The notes: generated by a model from the letters alone, not told the origin. A DNA stretch of 64,000 nt from Hyphomicrobium_A sp964493785 (GCA_964493785.1 CAZBPM010000006.1:62001-126000), one strand, 5' to 3'; shown: positions 1 through 10,136, counted from the first letter of the stretch. Numbers and translations: made by a program.

Positions 1-66
1 CGATCCTTGTCACGCAACGAGATCACCCGACTTGGACTGAAGCCGGGTCAAGTCATGATGGCCTGA
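1..66 (+). CDS. C-terminal end of an unidentified protein (partial)
   Basis: Frame 1 is open from the first base to a TGA at 64-66 and encodes about 21 residues ending in LGLKPGQVMMA. The gene starts outside the window. The short tail does not identify a family. It ends 24 bases before the stop of the opposing small gene, so the two are convergent. It could also be a chance open frame. Confidence 0.3.
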   Translation, partial: RSLSRNEITRLGLKPGQVMMA

Positions 67-90
67 CGACATCGTCCGGCGCGCGCATAC

Positions 91-312
91 TCACGCCGGC
101 GAGGACGTCACCAAAAGCTCGCTCTCGCGAGCGATGCGCTCGAAGACTTCCGCAATCGTCTTGATGCGATAGAGACGCTCGCCTCCTTCGCTCGGCAGCA
201 GCATCGTGATTTTGTAGGAGCGAGCCGAGGCGGCAACGCCACGCTGCGACGGCACAAAATCGACCATCTGGCCAACCCTGAACTTCGCCTTCGGGACTCT
301 AGAGTTCGACAT
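91..312 (-). CDS. Small conserved-type hypothetical protein, 73 aa
   Basis: I do not recognise the family. The protein is soluble, with no signal peptide or membrane segment, and begins MSNSRVPKAKFRVGQMVDFVP. It overlaps the upstream gene by 14 bases on the same strand, indicating translational coupling. It is the last gene of a three-gene run of small proteins reading leftwards from 741. The VGQMVDF start and short beta-rich composition would fit a small SH3-like barrel, but that is a guess. Confidence 0.65.
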   Translation of the reverse strand: MSNSRVPKAKFRVGQMVDFVPSQRGVAASARSYKITMLLPSEGGERLYRIKTIAEVFERIARESELLVTSSPA

Positions 313-574
313 TGATTACCTCCACGTCTCGCGCCAACGCCGCTTCGAGATCGGCGGGGTCAACTTCTACAAGCCGTCGCGACACCAAGGCAATGTTCGA
401 CCCTGGCAACTCGATAGTCGTCTTTGTACGCCTGTAGCCTATGAACGAAAGCCCTGAGACCTCCTCGCGAGATTCCTCGATCGCGTAGGTCCCCGCAGGG
501 TAGGTCCCTTCGACGCCGTCGAGCGAAAACGGGCGCGTGAAGGTCACCGACGTCTGGCGTGAGGCTTCTGTCAT
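299..574 (-). CDS. Conserved-type hypothetical protein, 91 aa
   Basis: Unrecognised family. The protein is soluble and acidic, with alternating hydrophobic stretches (FSLDGVEGTYPAGTYAIEE) suggesting a small beta fold. Its ATG overlaps the stop of the upstream 56-aa membrane protein in an ATGA arrangement, and its 3' end overlaps the next gene by 14 bases. The three genes therefore form a tight operon. No catalytic motif is visible. Confidence 0.65.
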   Translation of the reverse strand: MTEASRQTSVTFTRPFSLDGVEGTYPAGTYAIEESREEVSGLSFIGYRRTKTTIELPGSNIALVSRRLVEVDPADLEAALARDVEVINVEL

Positions 575-741
575 AGGCGATTTCCTTCGTACGCGCGGAC
601 GTCGGGCCGTCTCGCGGCCACAGCGCGAACCGGCACCATCCGCATGCGCGGCCGGGTATCGGTGAACGCCCTATAAGTCACATAGGCAATGGATACTGCC
701 GAGAGGGCGAGCAAGACGATCAGGGATGGAATGGTCCACAT
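571..741 (-). CDS. Small single-pass membrane protein, 56 aa
   Basis: An ATG at 741 preceded by an AAGGAAG ribosome-binding site opens a 56-residue frame. It starts MWTIPSLIVLLALSAVSIAY, a hydrophobic segment of about 20 residues, and ends with an Arg-rich cytoplasmic-type tail. The TGA stop overlaps the ATG of the next gene (ATGA). The good start signal, the membrane segment and the coupling to two downstream small genes support a real gene. No function can be assigned. It is easily missed by length-filtered gene finding. Confidence 0.6.
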   Translation of the reverse strand: MWTIPSLIVLLALSAVSIAYVTYRAFTDTRPRMRMVPVRAVAARRPDVRAYEGNRL

Positions 742-839
742 AGGAACTTCCTTTCAAGCGAAGCAAAGAGCCGATCATCTTCTGCGATCGGGAAGCAAGC
801 TCTGCGACTCAGACGATGCGCGCGTTGCACTTCGAGAGT

Positions 840-1100
840 TCAGAAATCATCGGCGATCAGCTCGTAAGAGCCTTTGCGCCGACGCTCGTACACTTTGCGG
901 GCAGCTTGCAAAATGCGTTGTCGATTTGCGTCGAAACTAGCAAGCAGCGATTGCTCGCCGGACGGCGCTCCAGCCGCGATTTTGGCCAGAGCGCTCTCCT
1001 CAAGGAAGAAGGGAACCTCCAGGGCACCGTCGCTGCCCCAGAAACGAACGCAGCGCCGCGTGGCGTCATAGCTGCGACTTTCATTTGGAAAATTCAGCAT
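840..1100 (-). CDS. DUF1488 family protein
   Basis: The 86-aa protein begins with the DUF1488 signature LNFPNESRSYDATRRCVRFWG, followed by LEVPFFLEESAL and a helical C-terminal half with ILQAARKVYERRRKGSYEL. The length is normal for this small alphaproteobacterial family of unknown function. It is soluble. It stands alone on the minus strand, about 70 bases downstream of the groEL stop and in the same direction, so it could be read through from the chaperonin operon. Confidence 0.8.
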   Translation of the reverse strand: MLNFPNESRSYDATRRCVRFWGSDGALEVPFFLEESALAKIAAGAPSGEQSLLASFDANRQRILQAARKVYERRRKGSYELIADDF

Positions 1101-1171
1101 TCGCCACTCCTATTTTATCCAGACGACAAAGACTGCCGCGCGAGAACCCACGTCCTTCTTCATTGGCGGAC

Positions 1172-2806
<1,635 letters not shown>

Positions 2807-2852
2807 GTGGAGCTACTCCTGAAAGGAAGGGGGATCGGCGCAGTGCCCGCTA

Positions 2853-3167
2853 TTATGCGGCGGCCTGTATTTTGGCGGCGCCCTCGAGGACGCCGAGGAT
2901 GTCGGTCTCTTTCATGATAAGCAGGTCTTGACCGTCGACCTTGACCTCGGTGCCGGACCATTTGCCGAACAGCACCGTGTCGCCCGCTTTCACGTCCGGA
3001 GGGTTGATCTTGCCGCTTTCGTCGCGAATGCCTGGGCCAACTGCCACGACCTCGCCGCGCATCGGCTTTTCCTTGACGGTATCGGGGATGATGATGCCGC
3101 CTGCGCTCTTGCCTTCCTCCTCGAGTCGCTTAACGACGACGCGGTCGTGCAAGGGCCGGAATTTCAT
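2853..3167 (-). CDS. groS: Co-chaperonin GroES (Hsp10)
   Basis: This heptameric lid of GroEL is 104 aa when started at the ATG at 3167, which gives the canonical MKFRPLHDRVVVKR start; a longer upstream open frame has no family support. The mobile loop (EEEGKSAGGIIIPD) and the GPG turn are intact. It is the first gene of groES-groEL. The operator at 3253-3279 lies about 90 bases upstream, implying HrcA control. A second, divergent groES is present at 15316. Confidence 0.97.
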   Translation of the reverse strand: MKFRPLHDRVVVKRLEEEGKSAGGIIIPDTVKEKPMRGEVVAVGPGIRDESGKINPPDVKAGDTVLFGKWSGTEVKVDGQDLLIMKETDILGVLEGAAKIQAAA

Positions 3168-3252
3168 TGAAATCCTCAAATCTCTGATTTTTTGGGTAAA
3201 GGTGCGCAATTCGGGGCGTTTAGAAACAGCCCTAGTCGGCACGGGAATTACC

Positions 3253-3279
3253 TTAGCACTCTCGGCCCTAAAGTGCTAA
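3253..3279. promoter_or_regulatory. CIRCE operator (HrcA site)
   Basis: The inverted repeat TTAGCACTC-N9-aAGTGCTAA (9-9-9 layout) matches the CIRCE element bound by the heat-shock repressor HrcA. Only the first base of the right arm departs from perfect symmetry. It lies between groES, transcribed leftwards from 3167, and rsgA, transcribed rightwards from about 3325, so it could affect both. groES-groEL is the expected target. Confidence 0.93.
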
Positions 3280-3324
3280 CGATGCTTTCACCCCCGAAAT
3301 TCTCCGGTGCCCGAAGGCAAAGGC

Positions 3325-4299
3325 ATGATGCTTGAAACGTTGGGCTGGAATGGTCAGCGGCAACTGGAATTCGCTGCGCGCGCGGCAGAAAACCTGGTCG
3401 CCGGCAGGGTCGTCAGCGAGCACCGCAGCCATTTCCGCGTTGGCACTGACGCCGGCGAAATTACGGCCGAAATGACGGGGCGCCTGAGAAATGCGGCCGC
3501 GTTGCGCTCCGATCTGCCGGGCGTTGGAGATTTCGTCGCGTTGCGACTGGAAATGGGTGACGGCCCGGCAACCATCGAGCAGGTGCTGCCTCGCACAAGC
3601 GCGCTAATTCGAAAAGCCTCAGGCGAAAATCGGCCGCAGCTTTTGGCGGCAAATGTCGATACCGTTTTCATTGTGACCGCACCGGATGGCGACTTTAACC
3701 TGCCGCGCATAGAGCGCCTGCTTGCACTCGTCGCCGACAGCGGCGCCGTTCCGGTCATCGTCCTCAACAAGGCAGATCTCACCGACGATGCCGCCGGGAT
3801 GATGGAGCAGATCAGGCAGGTCGCGCCGGGTGTTCCTATTCATGCGATCAGCGCCAACGATGATCGCATCTCCGCCGTTGAGCAGCATTTCGACGGCAAT
3901 CGGACCATCGCTCTCGTCGGATCGTCGGGTGTCGGCAAATCGACGCTGACGAATGCGCTGCTGGGACGTGCCGCGCAGGCGACACAGGAAGTCCGCGAAC
4001 ACGACAGCCGAGGCCGCCATACCACGACACATCGCCAGCTCTTTCTTCGCCCAGGCGGGGGCTGCATCATCGACACGCCGGGAATGCGCGGGGTGGAGGT
4101 CTGGAACACGGACGGCGCCGCCGAAGACACATTCGCCGACATCGAAGGCTTGGCCCTGGAATGCAAGTTCAGCAACTGCCGGCATGAGGCCGAGCCGAAA
4201 TGCGCCGTGCGCGCCGCCGTCGCGCGCGGTGAGCTTGATGCTGAGCATCTGGCCAAATACGTGCAGCGTTCGCGCGCGGCAATGTCCAGCGGTCGCTGA
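3325..4299 (+). CDS. rsgA: Ribosome small-subunit-dependent GTPase A
   Basis: This circularly permuted GTPase acts in late 30S maturation and releases assembly factors. The order is an OB-fold (about residues 30-95), then G4 (NKAD), G1 (GSSGVGKST) and G3 (DTPG), then the C-terminal zinc motif with Cys-x5-Cys-x-His-x6-Cys (CKFSNCRHEAEPKC). The length of about 324 aa is normal. Two adjacent ATGs at 3325/3328 give the usual MLETLGW beginning; a GTG at 3307 is an alternative. It is divergent from groES and shares the CIRCE-containing intergenic region. Confidence 0.93.
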   Translation: MMLETLGWNGQRQLEFAARAAENLVAGRVVSEHRSHFRVGTDAGEITAEMTGRLRNAAALRSDLPGVGDFVALRLEMGDGPATIEQVLPRTSALIRKASGENRPQLLAANVDTVFIVTAPDGDFNLPRIERLLALVADSGAVPVIVLNKADLTDDAAGMMEQIRQVAPGVPIHAISANDDRISAVEQHFDGNRTIALVGSSGVGKSTLTNALLGRAAQATQEVREHDSRGRHTTTHRQLFLRPGGGCIIDTPGMRGVEVWNTDGAAEDTFADIEGLALECKFSNCRHEAEPKCAVRAAVARGELDAEHLAKYVQRSRAAMSSGR

Positions 4300-4316
4300 C
4301 CTTAGCTACGCGCGCG

Positions 4317-5144
4317 TCAGTTCAATGCAGCTTCGGTGTCGCTCACCTCATCGGTCCACACCTTGAAGCCTTCTAGCTCGTTGGGACCGAAGGTCGTCGT
4401 CATGGCGACGTCCGCCGCATCGCGTCCGCGCGCTATCAAGACGCGGCCGATGCGCGGCACGTTATTGCGCGGATCGAACGTATACCAGTGGCCGCCGATG
4501 TAGGCCTCGAACCAGGCGGCGAAGTCGCCCGGCGGGTACGGCGGCGGCGTGCCCACGTCGCCGAGGTATCCGGTGCAATAACGCGCCGGGATATTCAGGG
4601 CACGGCAGAAAGCGACAGCCAGGTGTGCGTAGTCACGGCAGACGCCGCGCTTTTCGGCATAGGCGTCCGATGCCGTTCGCGTCACGCTGGCATGTGCATA
4701 GCCAAACTCGATGTGGTTATGGACGAAATCGCATATCGCCTGTACTCGGCCCCAGCCGGGCTTGGCATCGCCAAACAGCTTCCAGGCAAGGTCAAGGAGC
4801 CGATCACTGTCGCAGAACCGGCTGGCCAGCAGGAAGACCAACGCCTCTTCAGGCAAGTCCTCGACGAGAATTTGCTGGGCTAACGGGACCACGGGATCGG
4901 GCTGTCCCGTGTCCGTGATCAAGGCATTGGACGAGATGATCACCTTGCCCTGAGGCGCCACGATCCTGCAGCACCAGTTACCGAACCCATCCCGATAGCC
5001 GGATATAGGCACTGGCGGACTGACCACGACATGGTCGGGGACAGCCAGTCCGGCAACGCGCGTGTAGTGAATGTTGAGCATCAAGATGGCAGGTGTCGGT
5101 TGGGGGAATGCGTAGCGCAGCTCGTAGCCGACACGGAGTTTCAT
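4317..5144 (-). CDS. Transglutaminase-like (papain-fold) family protein
   Basis: The 275-aa protein has a bacterial transglutaminase N-terminal beta domain (residues 1-80) and a transglutaminase core with the nucleophile in GVCRDYAHLAVAFCRALNIPARY (about 165-190) and the Asp region WYTFDPRNN (about 225). The core His position, usually just before AW in this motif, reads Ala here (GDFAAWFEAY). No signal peptide is seen, so it is probably cytoplasmic. Many relatives act as peptidases or are of unknown use. It is convergent with rsgA, only 17 bases apart. Confidence 0.85.
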   Translation of the reverse strand: MKLRVGYELRYAFPQPTPAILMLNIHYTRVAGLAVPDHVVVSPPVPISGYRDGFGNWCCRIVAPQGKVIISSNALITDTGQPDPVVPLAQQILVEDLPEEALVFLLASRFCDSDRLLDLAWKLFGDAKPGWGRVQAICDFVHNHIEFGYAHASVTRTASDAYAEKRGVCRDYAHLAVAFCRALNIPARYCTGYLGDVGTPPPYPPGDFAAWFEAYIGGHWYTFDPRNNVPRIGRVLIARGRDAADVAMTTTFGPNELEGFKVWTDEVSDTEAALN

Positions 5145-5598
5145 CTAGCCATCCTATTTTGCCGATCCAATTGTATCGCCCTAGCGGCGGCGCGTGCGAC
5201 GAGGAGCGCAGTAGGCTTCAGGCGGCTGGTGCAGGCAGCATCGGCGCCGCACGTTCGCGGAAGTCTAAATGCGAACGCGAGTTCGCTCGCGTTCGTTCCA
5301 CAGAGTTGCAGTCACCATAGCTCGGGCCAAGACTATAAGCGAGCGTCTCACTCGACACCGGCCGTCGCAGCGCATGGCGCGCGAAGTGACGAGTTGGCTC
5401 GTTGGCCCCGAGGTCGGCGCGGTTGCACGGGAGCTGTTCGCCCGTCTTGCGTATGTGCTCGGTGCTACGGAGGCTTCACGCTGCCGGCGCTGGCGACACA
5501 TCACGCCGCGCTTGTACCATGGGAGACATCATTGCGGGCATCGCGCCGGGCGGAGCTGGCTCGACGTGCCGCTCGCTAAACCTGAACCCACCAAAGAT
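5145..5598. other. No gene seen (454 bases)
   Basis: Open frames across this stretch have unnatural, Arg-rich composition and no start signals. No RNA gene or strong hairpin was recognised. It separates the transglutaminase from the tRNA fragment at 5599. Confidence 0.5.
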
Positions 5599-5648
5599 TG
5601 GTCGGAGCGAGAGGATTTGAACCTCCGACCCCCAGTCCCCCAGACTGA
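5599..5648 (-). other. 3' fragment of tRNA-Pro(GGG), putative attachment site
   Basis: Read on the minus strand, 5648 to 5599 matches the 3' 50 nt of a tRNA: anticodon stem-loop TCAGT-CTGGGGG-ACTGG (U33, anticodon GGG, G37), variable loop, T arm with GGTTCAAATCC, acceptor CGCTCCG, discriminator A and CCA. The D arm and 5' acceptor strand are absent; the sequence beyond the anticodon stem does not pair. A fragment running from the anticodon stem to CCA is what tRNA-targeting integrases leave at the far end of an island. By this geometry the island would lie to the right. Confidence 0.75.
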
Positions 5649-6039
5649 TGGCCACACTCCCCCTATGTACTAAATGGTTGTTCTGAAACCAAATTCAAGG
5701 CCAAACGAGCGATTTTTCTCACAATCCGTGGCTGCCGTCTAGCCAAATTCACAACCATTTCTCGAGCGCCGCCATTTCTGGCGCGCAGCAGATTCGACCG
5801 CTCCATTCTAAATGAAGAAGTCGAGGTGCGAGCGTATTGGCTGAAGCGATGCGCGGGCCCCGCCTACGGACATCAATCGATCACCGCTAGCGCCGGCCGA
5901 ACGTCAAAGACACTTGCGAACCTCTGCGCCCGCGACCCGCCCACCTCCTTCCATTCGACGGGGACGATCGGTTTGTCCCAATAGCGGAAGTCCGCAATTC
6001 GTAGTCGGCGCTCCCTAGGTTGTCGCCGACCGAGTCCGC
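5649..6039. other. No intact gene seen (about 390 bases)
   Basis: This lies between the tRNA-Pro fragment and the integrase remnant. No frame with plausible protein composition or start signal was found. An imperfect inverted pair, ggttgttctgaaaccaaattc and its approximate complement about 80 bases later, occurs at 5675-5755 and may belong to the old attachment region. Confidence 0.4.
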
Positions 6040-6237
6040 TCATAGGGGAACAGCAGCCGCTAGATATCGATTTTCCGCGTCCACTTCGATACCGAGGTAG
6101 TGAAAGGTGCTTTCGATGTTGGAGGTTGCACCGCGCCGATAGAGAGCAGCGCTTTGTGCGTCGTACCGAATGGTACCGAACTTGCCCGGATCAAGTCCGA
6201 TGCTGGCTGCCCACTCATAAACAAGCCTTGCGACGAG
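6040..6237 (-). pseudogene. Tyrosine recombinase (phage-type integrase) C-terminal remnant
   Basis: A 65-codon frame, closed by stops on both sides, reads ...YEWAASIGLDPGKFGT... then ALYRR and SNIESTFHYLGIEVD. This resembles the C-terminal catalytic part of short rhizobial integrases (..YGTHSLRRTK..YRRT..NLRAVQLLLGHTKIESTVRYLGIEVDDAL). The catalytic HxLR box and the segment with the GH motif are lost, and the catalytic Tyr region is reduced to FHYLG. No start codon or N-terminal domain is present. Its place beside a truncated tRNA fits a decayed island integrase. The family match is by eye. Confidence 0.6.
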
Positions 6238-6368
6238 CTAACCGTCCTCCGAACACCGTAGGCGGTGCAGCATCTTGCTAAGTGGTGCGGCGGTGATGCG
6301 GTCCCTTATAGAGCAAGCGCCGGAGGCGTTGAAAATTCTGCTGATGCAGGCAGCCGTCGGGCGAGGCG

Positions 6369-8969
6369 TCACGCGATGCCCCGAGCGGCAGGGCGATCGG
6401 GCGATGGAGTGTCGGCCGCAAGCCTGGTCCTGAACCGCAACAAGTAAGGCGCGGTGCGGCTTGTGGATGATTCCGCAACGTCGGCAGGCGTGCCGAACGC
6501 CACCAAATGGCCGCCTTCGTCACCTGCGCCAGGCCCCATATCCATGACCCAGTCGCTGCCCGCGGCGACGCGCATGTCATGCTCGACCACGATGACGGTA
6601 TTGCCGGAGTCGACTAGGCCGTCGAGTTGCGCGATGAGCTTATCGACGTCAGCCGGGTGTAGTCCCGTGGTGGGCTCGTCAAGGACGTAGAGCGTTTGGC
6701 CGCGTTGCGTCCGCTGCAGCTCGGTGGCAAGCTTGATCCGTTGGGCCTCGCCGCCGGAAAGCTCCGTTGCCGGCTGGCCAAGTCGCAGATAGCCGAGACC
6801 CACCTGCCGCAGCACATCGAGGTACCTTCGCAGGTGCGCCTCTTCGGCAAAGAATGCGAAGGCAGCGTCGACCGTCATTCCCAATACGTCAGCGATGTTC
6901 TTGTCACAGTATTTTATTTCAAGAGTTTTGGCGTTGTAGCGAGCGCCATGACAGGTTGGACACGGTGCATACACACTGGGCAAGAACAGCAATTCGACGC
7001 AAACAAAGCCTTCGCCCTCGCAGGTCTCGCAACGGCCTTTGGCGACATTGAAGGAAAAGCGTCCAGCATCATAGCGACGAGCGCGCGCCGACTTGGTGGC
7101 CGCAAAGATATTGCGAACGTGATCGAACAGCCCTGTGTACGTCGCAAGGTTGGACCGCGGCGTGCGTCCGATCGCCTTTTGGTCGACGACTACCAACCGC
7201 TTGACACCCTCCATCCCACTTGCGATCCGGCCGCCGAGTGTGGTCACCACGGTCCGCTCGAGTTCGTCCCCTTTATCGTCGATCGAGGGCAAGGAATGGC
7301 CTAGGCTTTTTGCAGTCAATTCCACCAAGACTTGGCTCACAAGGCTCGACTTGCCCGAGCCGGAAACGCCAGTCACGGTGGTGAATACTCCCAACGGAAA
7401 ATCGACATCGAGTTTATGGATGTTGTTGCGAGTGACGCCACGCAGCCGCAGCCAGCCCTTGGGGGAGCGCGGCATTCGGTCTGGCACAACGTCGTCCCCG
7501 AACAGATAACGGCGGGTTTGCGACTGCTTCACCTGCTTCAACCCTTGTAGCGGACCGCTGTAGAGCACTTGGCCACCGAGTTCGCCGGCGCCCGGCCCAA
7601 CGTCGACGATCCAATCCGCATGCCGGATCACATCGACCTCGTGTTCGACCACGAACAGCGAATTGCCGGATGCCTTCAATCGGTCGAGCGCCGCCAGCAG
7701 CGCCTCCGTGTCCGCAGGATGAAGTCCAGCGGAGGGCTCATCGAGCACATAGACGACGCCAAAGAGATTGGAACGGACTTGGGTTGCCAGTCGCAGGCGT
7801 TGCAGTTCGCCCGGAGAGAGAGTCGGGGTGTCCCTCTCCAGGGTAAGATAGCCAAGCCCGAGGTCAAGCAGAACCGTGAGACGGGCGCCAATGTCCTCGG
7901 CGATCTGCTGCACTACCAACGCCTTCTCCGGATGCTCCGCCTTCAGCTTGGTCAGTGCGGGAGCGTTGGCCTTTGCATAGGGACGCAAGAGATCAGCGAG
8001 CCTGGTCAGCGGAATTCTGGAGATATCGGCAATGTCGAAGCCGGCGAACTTAACTGACAGCGATTCGCGGCGAAGCCGCTTTCCGTGACAGAGCGGGCAT
8101 TCGGTACTTATCGTGTAGCGCGACACCCGCTTCTTTATCGACGCGCTTTCAGTGGTGGCGAAGGTGTTCAGCACATATCGCCTGGCGCTCGAGAAATTTC
8201 CGCGGTAGCTAGGCTCCTCCTTACGTCTGATCGCCCTTCGCACCTCGTTCGCATCATACCCGATGTACACCGGGACCACTGGCTGCTCGTCGGTATACAG
8301 AATCCAGTCGCGGGCTTTTTTGGGTAATTCGCGCCACGGACGATCGACGTCGTAGCCGAGCGTGATCAGCATGTCGCGCAGGTTGCCGCCATGCCAGGCG
8401 GGCGGCCAGGCGGCAATCGCGCGCTCGCGAATGCTTTTGGAATCATCCGGCACCATCGAGCGTTCGGTGACCTCGTACACACGACCTAGCCCATGGCAGC
8501 GGGGACAGGCTCCCGCCGGCGTATTGGGCGAAAAGGCCTCGGCATCGAGATGCGCCTGGTGCCGTGGATAATCGCCGGCGCGTGAGTACAGCATGCGAAG
8601 CAGGTTGGACAGCGTCGTTACGCTGCCGACGGAAGAGCGCGTGGTGGGCGACCCGCGCTGCTGCTGCAGGGCCACAGCCGGAGGCAGGCCCTCGATTTCG
8701 TCGACGTCGGGAACGGCCATCTGATGAAACAAACGCCGCGCATAGGGCGACACGGATTCGAGATACCGCCGCTGCGCCTCCGCGTAGAGCGTGCCGAACG
8801 CCAGTGACGATTTTCCCGAGCCGGACACGCCGGTAAACACCACTAGCGCCTCGCGGGGAATGGCGAGATCGACATTTTTCAAATTGTGCTCGCGCGCTCC
8901 GCGCAGCCGGACGTAGCCGCGCAGAGCTTCTTCCGAGGCTTTTAGAGAACGAGGCCTGTTTTCTAGCAT
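6369..8969 (-). CDS. uvrA: UvrA-family ABC ATPase, short (UvrA2-like)
   Basis: Twin-ABC DNA-damage-recognition ATPase of 866 aa. It has two Walker A motifs (GVSGSGKSS near residues 47 and 535), two ABC signatures (LSPGELQRLRLA; LSGGEAQRIKLA), Walker B/D-loop segments (VLDEPSAGLHPAD; VLDEPTTGLHPAD) and zinc-type Cys pairs (CPRCHG, CPLCHG, CETCEG/CPTCHG). Canonical UvrA is about 940-1000 aa; the shorter length and divergent first domain suggest a class II UvrA lacking the UvrB-binding insertion. Such paralogues are linked to tolerance of DNA-damaging compounds. It stands alone, just inside the putative island edge. Confidence 0.9.
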   Translation of the reverse strand: MLENRPRSLKASEEALRGYVRLRGAREHNLKNVDLAIPREALVVFTGVSGSGKSSLAFGTLYAEAQRRYLESVSPYARRLFHQMAVPDVDEIEGLPPAVALQQQRGSPTTRSSVGSVTTLSNLLRMLYSRAGDYPRHQAHLDAEAFSPNTPAGACPRCHGLGRVYEVTERSMVPDDSKSIRERAIAAWPPAWHGGNLRDMLITLGYDVDRPWRELPKKARDWILYTDEQPVVPVYIGYDANEVRRAIRRKEEPSYRGNFSSARRYVLNTFATTESASIKKRVSRYTISTECPLCHGKRLRRESLSVKFAGFDIADISRIPLTRLADLLRPYAKANAPALTKLKAEHPEKALVVQQIAEDIGARLTVLLDLGLGYLTLERDTPTLSPGELQRLRLATQVRSNLFGVVYVLDEPSAGLHPADTEALLAALDRLKASGNSLFVVEHEVDVIRHADWIVDVGPGAGELGGQVLYSGPLQGLKQVKQSQTRRYLFGDDVVPDRMPRSPKGWLRLRGVTRNNIHKLDVDFPLGVFTTVTGVSGSGKSSLVSQVLVELTAKSLGHSLPSIDDKGDELERTVVTTLGGRIASGMEGVKRLVVVDQKAIGRTPRSNLATYTGLFDHVRNIFAATKSARARRYDAGRFSFNVAKGRCETCEGEGFVCVELLFLPSVYAPCPTCHGARYNAKTLEIKYCDKNIADVLGMTVDAAFAFFAEEAHLRRYLDVLRQVGLGYLRLGQPATELSGGEAQRIKLATELQRTQRGQTLYVLDEPTTGLHPADVDKLIAQLDGLVDSGNTVIVVEHDMRVAAGSDWVMDMGPGAGDEGGHLVAFGTPADVAESSTSRTAPYLLRFRTRLAADTPSPDRPAARGIA

Positions 8970-9134
8970 TTCACCAGCCTGAATCGAAAAAACGCATGAC
9001 AGCCCGAGCGCGCTACAAAGAAAATGATGGCCACCACGGCCACCTGATAATCGGCTCGTCTGCGGAGATTTCTGGCTTGCCGTCAGCGACGTCCAAACCC
9101 TGCCGCATCCAAGATTCCTCAGGATCGCTTTGCG

Positions 9135-10136
9135 TCAGTCCCAGTCGGCCACGGTGACAACTATTTTGCCGAACTGCTCGTTCGATTCCATGTAGCGGTG
9201 CGCCTCGACGATCTCGTCGAGCGTGAAAGTTTTTGCGATGACCGGCTTCAAGCGCCCACCGGCGAGCCCATCCTCGACGAAGGCAGATGCGCGGGCCAAC
9301 CGCTCCTTGTTGCGGACGAACTCGAACAACGTGTAGCCACGCAGCGTTAGAGCCTTTTGCATGGCTGCGATGACCGGGAACGGCGTGGGCAAGATAGCGA
9401 GAGCGCCGTAAATGAAGAGGATTCCGTGGCTGCTCATGGCATCAGCGAGCTTCTCGACCTGGGGTCCCCCGACCGGGTCGAAGACGAGGCGTGCGCCCTT
9501 GCCACCCGTCGCTTCGTTGACCTCGACCACGACATCCTGCTCGGACGTGACGATAACGTGCGCGGCGCCTGCGGCTCGTAGCGCCGCCGCCTTAGCGCGC
9601 ATCCGGGTCGTCGCGATCGAGATCGCGCCGACGCTGTTCGCGACCTGGATCGCCGCGAGTCCGACGCTCGATGACGCGGCCGGAATGATGACCGCTTCAC
9701 CTTGTGCGAGCTTACCGATGTCGATGAGCGCACCCCACGCAGTAAGGTAGGCCATCCACACCGCCGCCGCCTCGATCGGCGAGGTACCGTTCGGACGTTG
9801 AACGACTGCGTAAGCCGGCACTATGGCCGTGTCGGCGTAGACTCCGTAATCGTTCATAGAAAAGGCGGGAATGACGCTAATGGCATCTCCCGGCGAGAAC
9901 CCGTTGACGCCGTCTCCCAATGCCTCGACCGTCGCGGACGCTTCGTAGCCGAGGCGCGCGGGCAAGCGCGGTTGTTCGAGGTAGGCGCCCGACCGGAACA
10001 TCGCCTCGGCGCGATTAAGGCCGATCGCTTCGACTCGCACCCGCATCTCGCCTCGTCCCGGATCGCCGACCGGGAGATCATCGAACTGCATCACTTCCGG
10101 TCCGCCGGTCCGATGGAAACGAACTACGCGTGTCAT
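9135..10136 (-). CDS. Zinc-type alcohol dehydrogenase / quinone oxidoreductase family (MDR)
   Basis: A 333-aa medium-chain dehydrogenase/reductase. The GroES-like N-terminal half (VRFHRTGGPEVMQFDDLP) is followed by a Rossmann domain with AASSSVGLAAIQVA at about 148 and FDPVGG at about 225. The catalytic and structural zinc Cys residues of true alcohol dehydrogenases are absent, so an NADPH:quinone-reductase-like activity is more likely. The ATG at 10136 has a GGAGG site 10 bases upstream and is preferred over the ATG-poor extension to 10184. It lies 133 bases downstream of the monooxygenase gene on the same strand and may share its promoter. Confidence 0.85.
   Translation of the reverse strand: MTRVVRFHRTGGPEVMQFDDLPVGDPGRGEMRVRVEAIGLNRAEAMFRSGAYLEQPRLPARLGYEASATVEALGDGVNGFSPGDAISVIPAFSMNDYGVYADTAIVPAYAVVQRPNGTSPIEAAAVWMAYLTAWGALIDIGKLAQGEAVIIPAASSSVGLAAIQVANSVGAISIATTRMRAKAAALRAAGAAHVIVTSEQDVVVEVNEATGGKGARLVFDPVGGPQVEKLADAMSSHGILFIYGALAILPTPFPVIAAMQKALTLRGYTLFEFVRNKERLARASAFVEDGLAGGRLKPVIAKTFTLDEIVEAHRYMESNEQFGKIVVTVADWD

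Noticed and set aside
5269..5673. Plus-strand frame ending SEREDLNLRPPVPQTDGHTPPMY
   Set aside because: The tail is the translated complement of the tRNA-Pro fragment, a well-known annotation artefact beside tRNA genes; the rest is Arg-rich without a ribosome-binding site.
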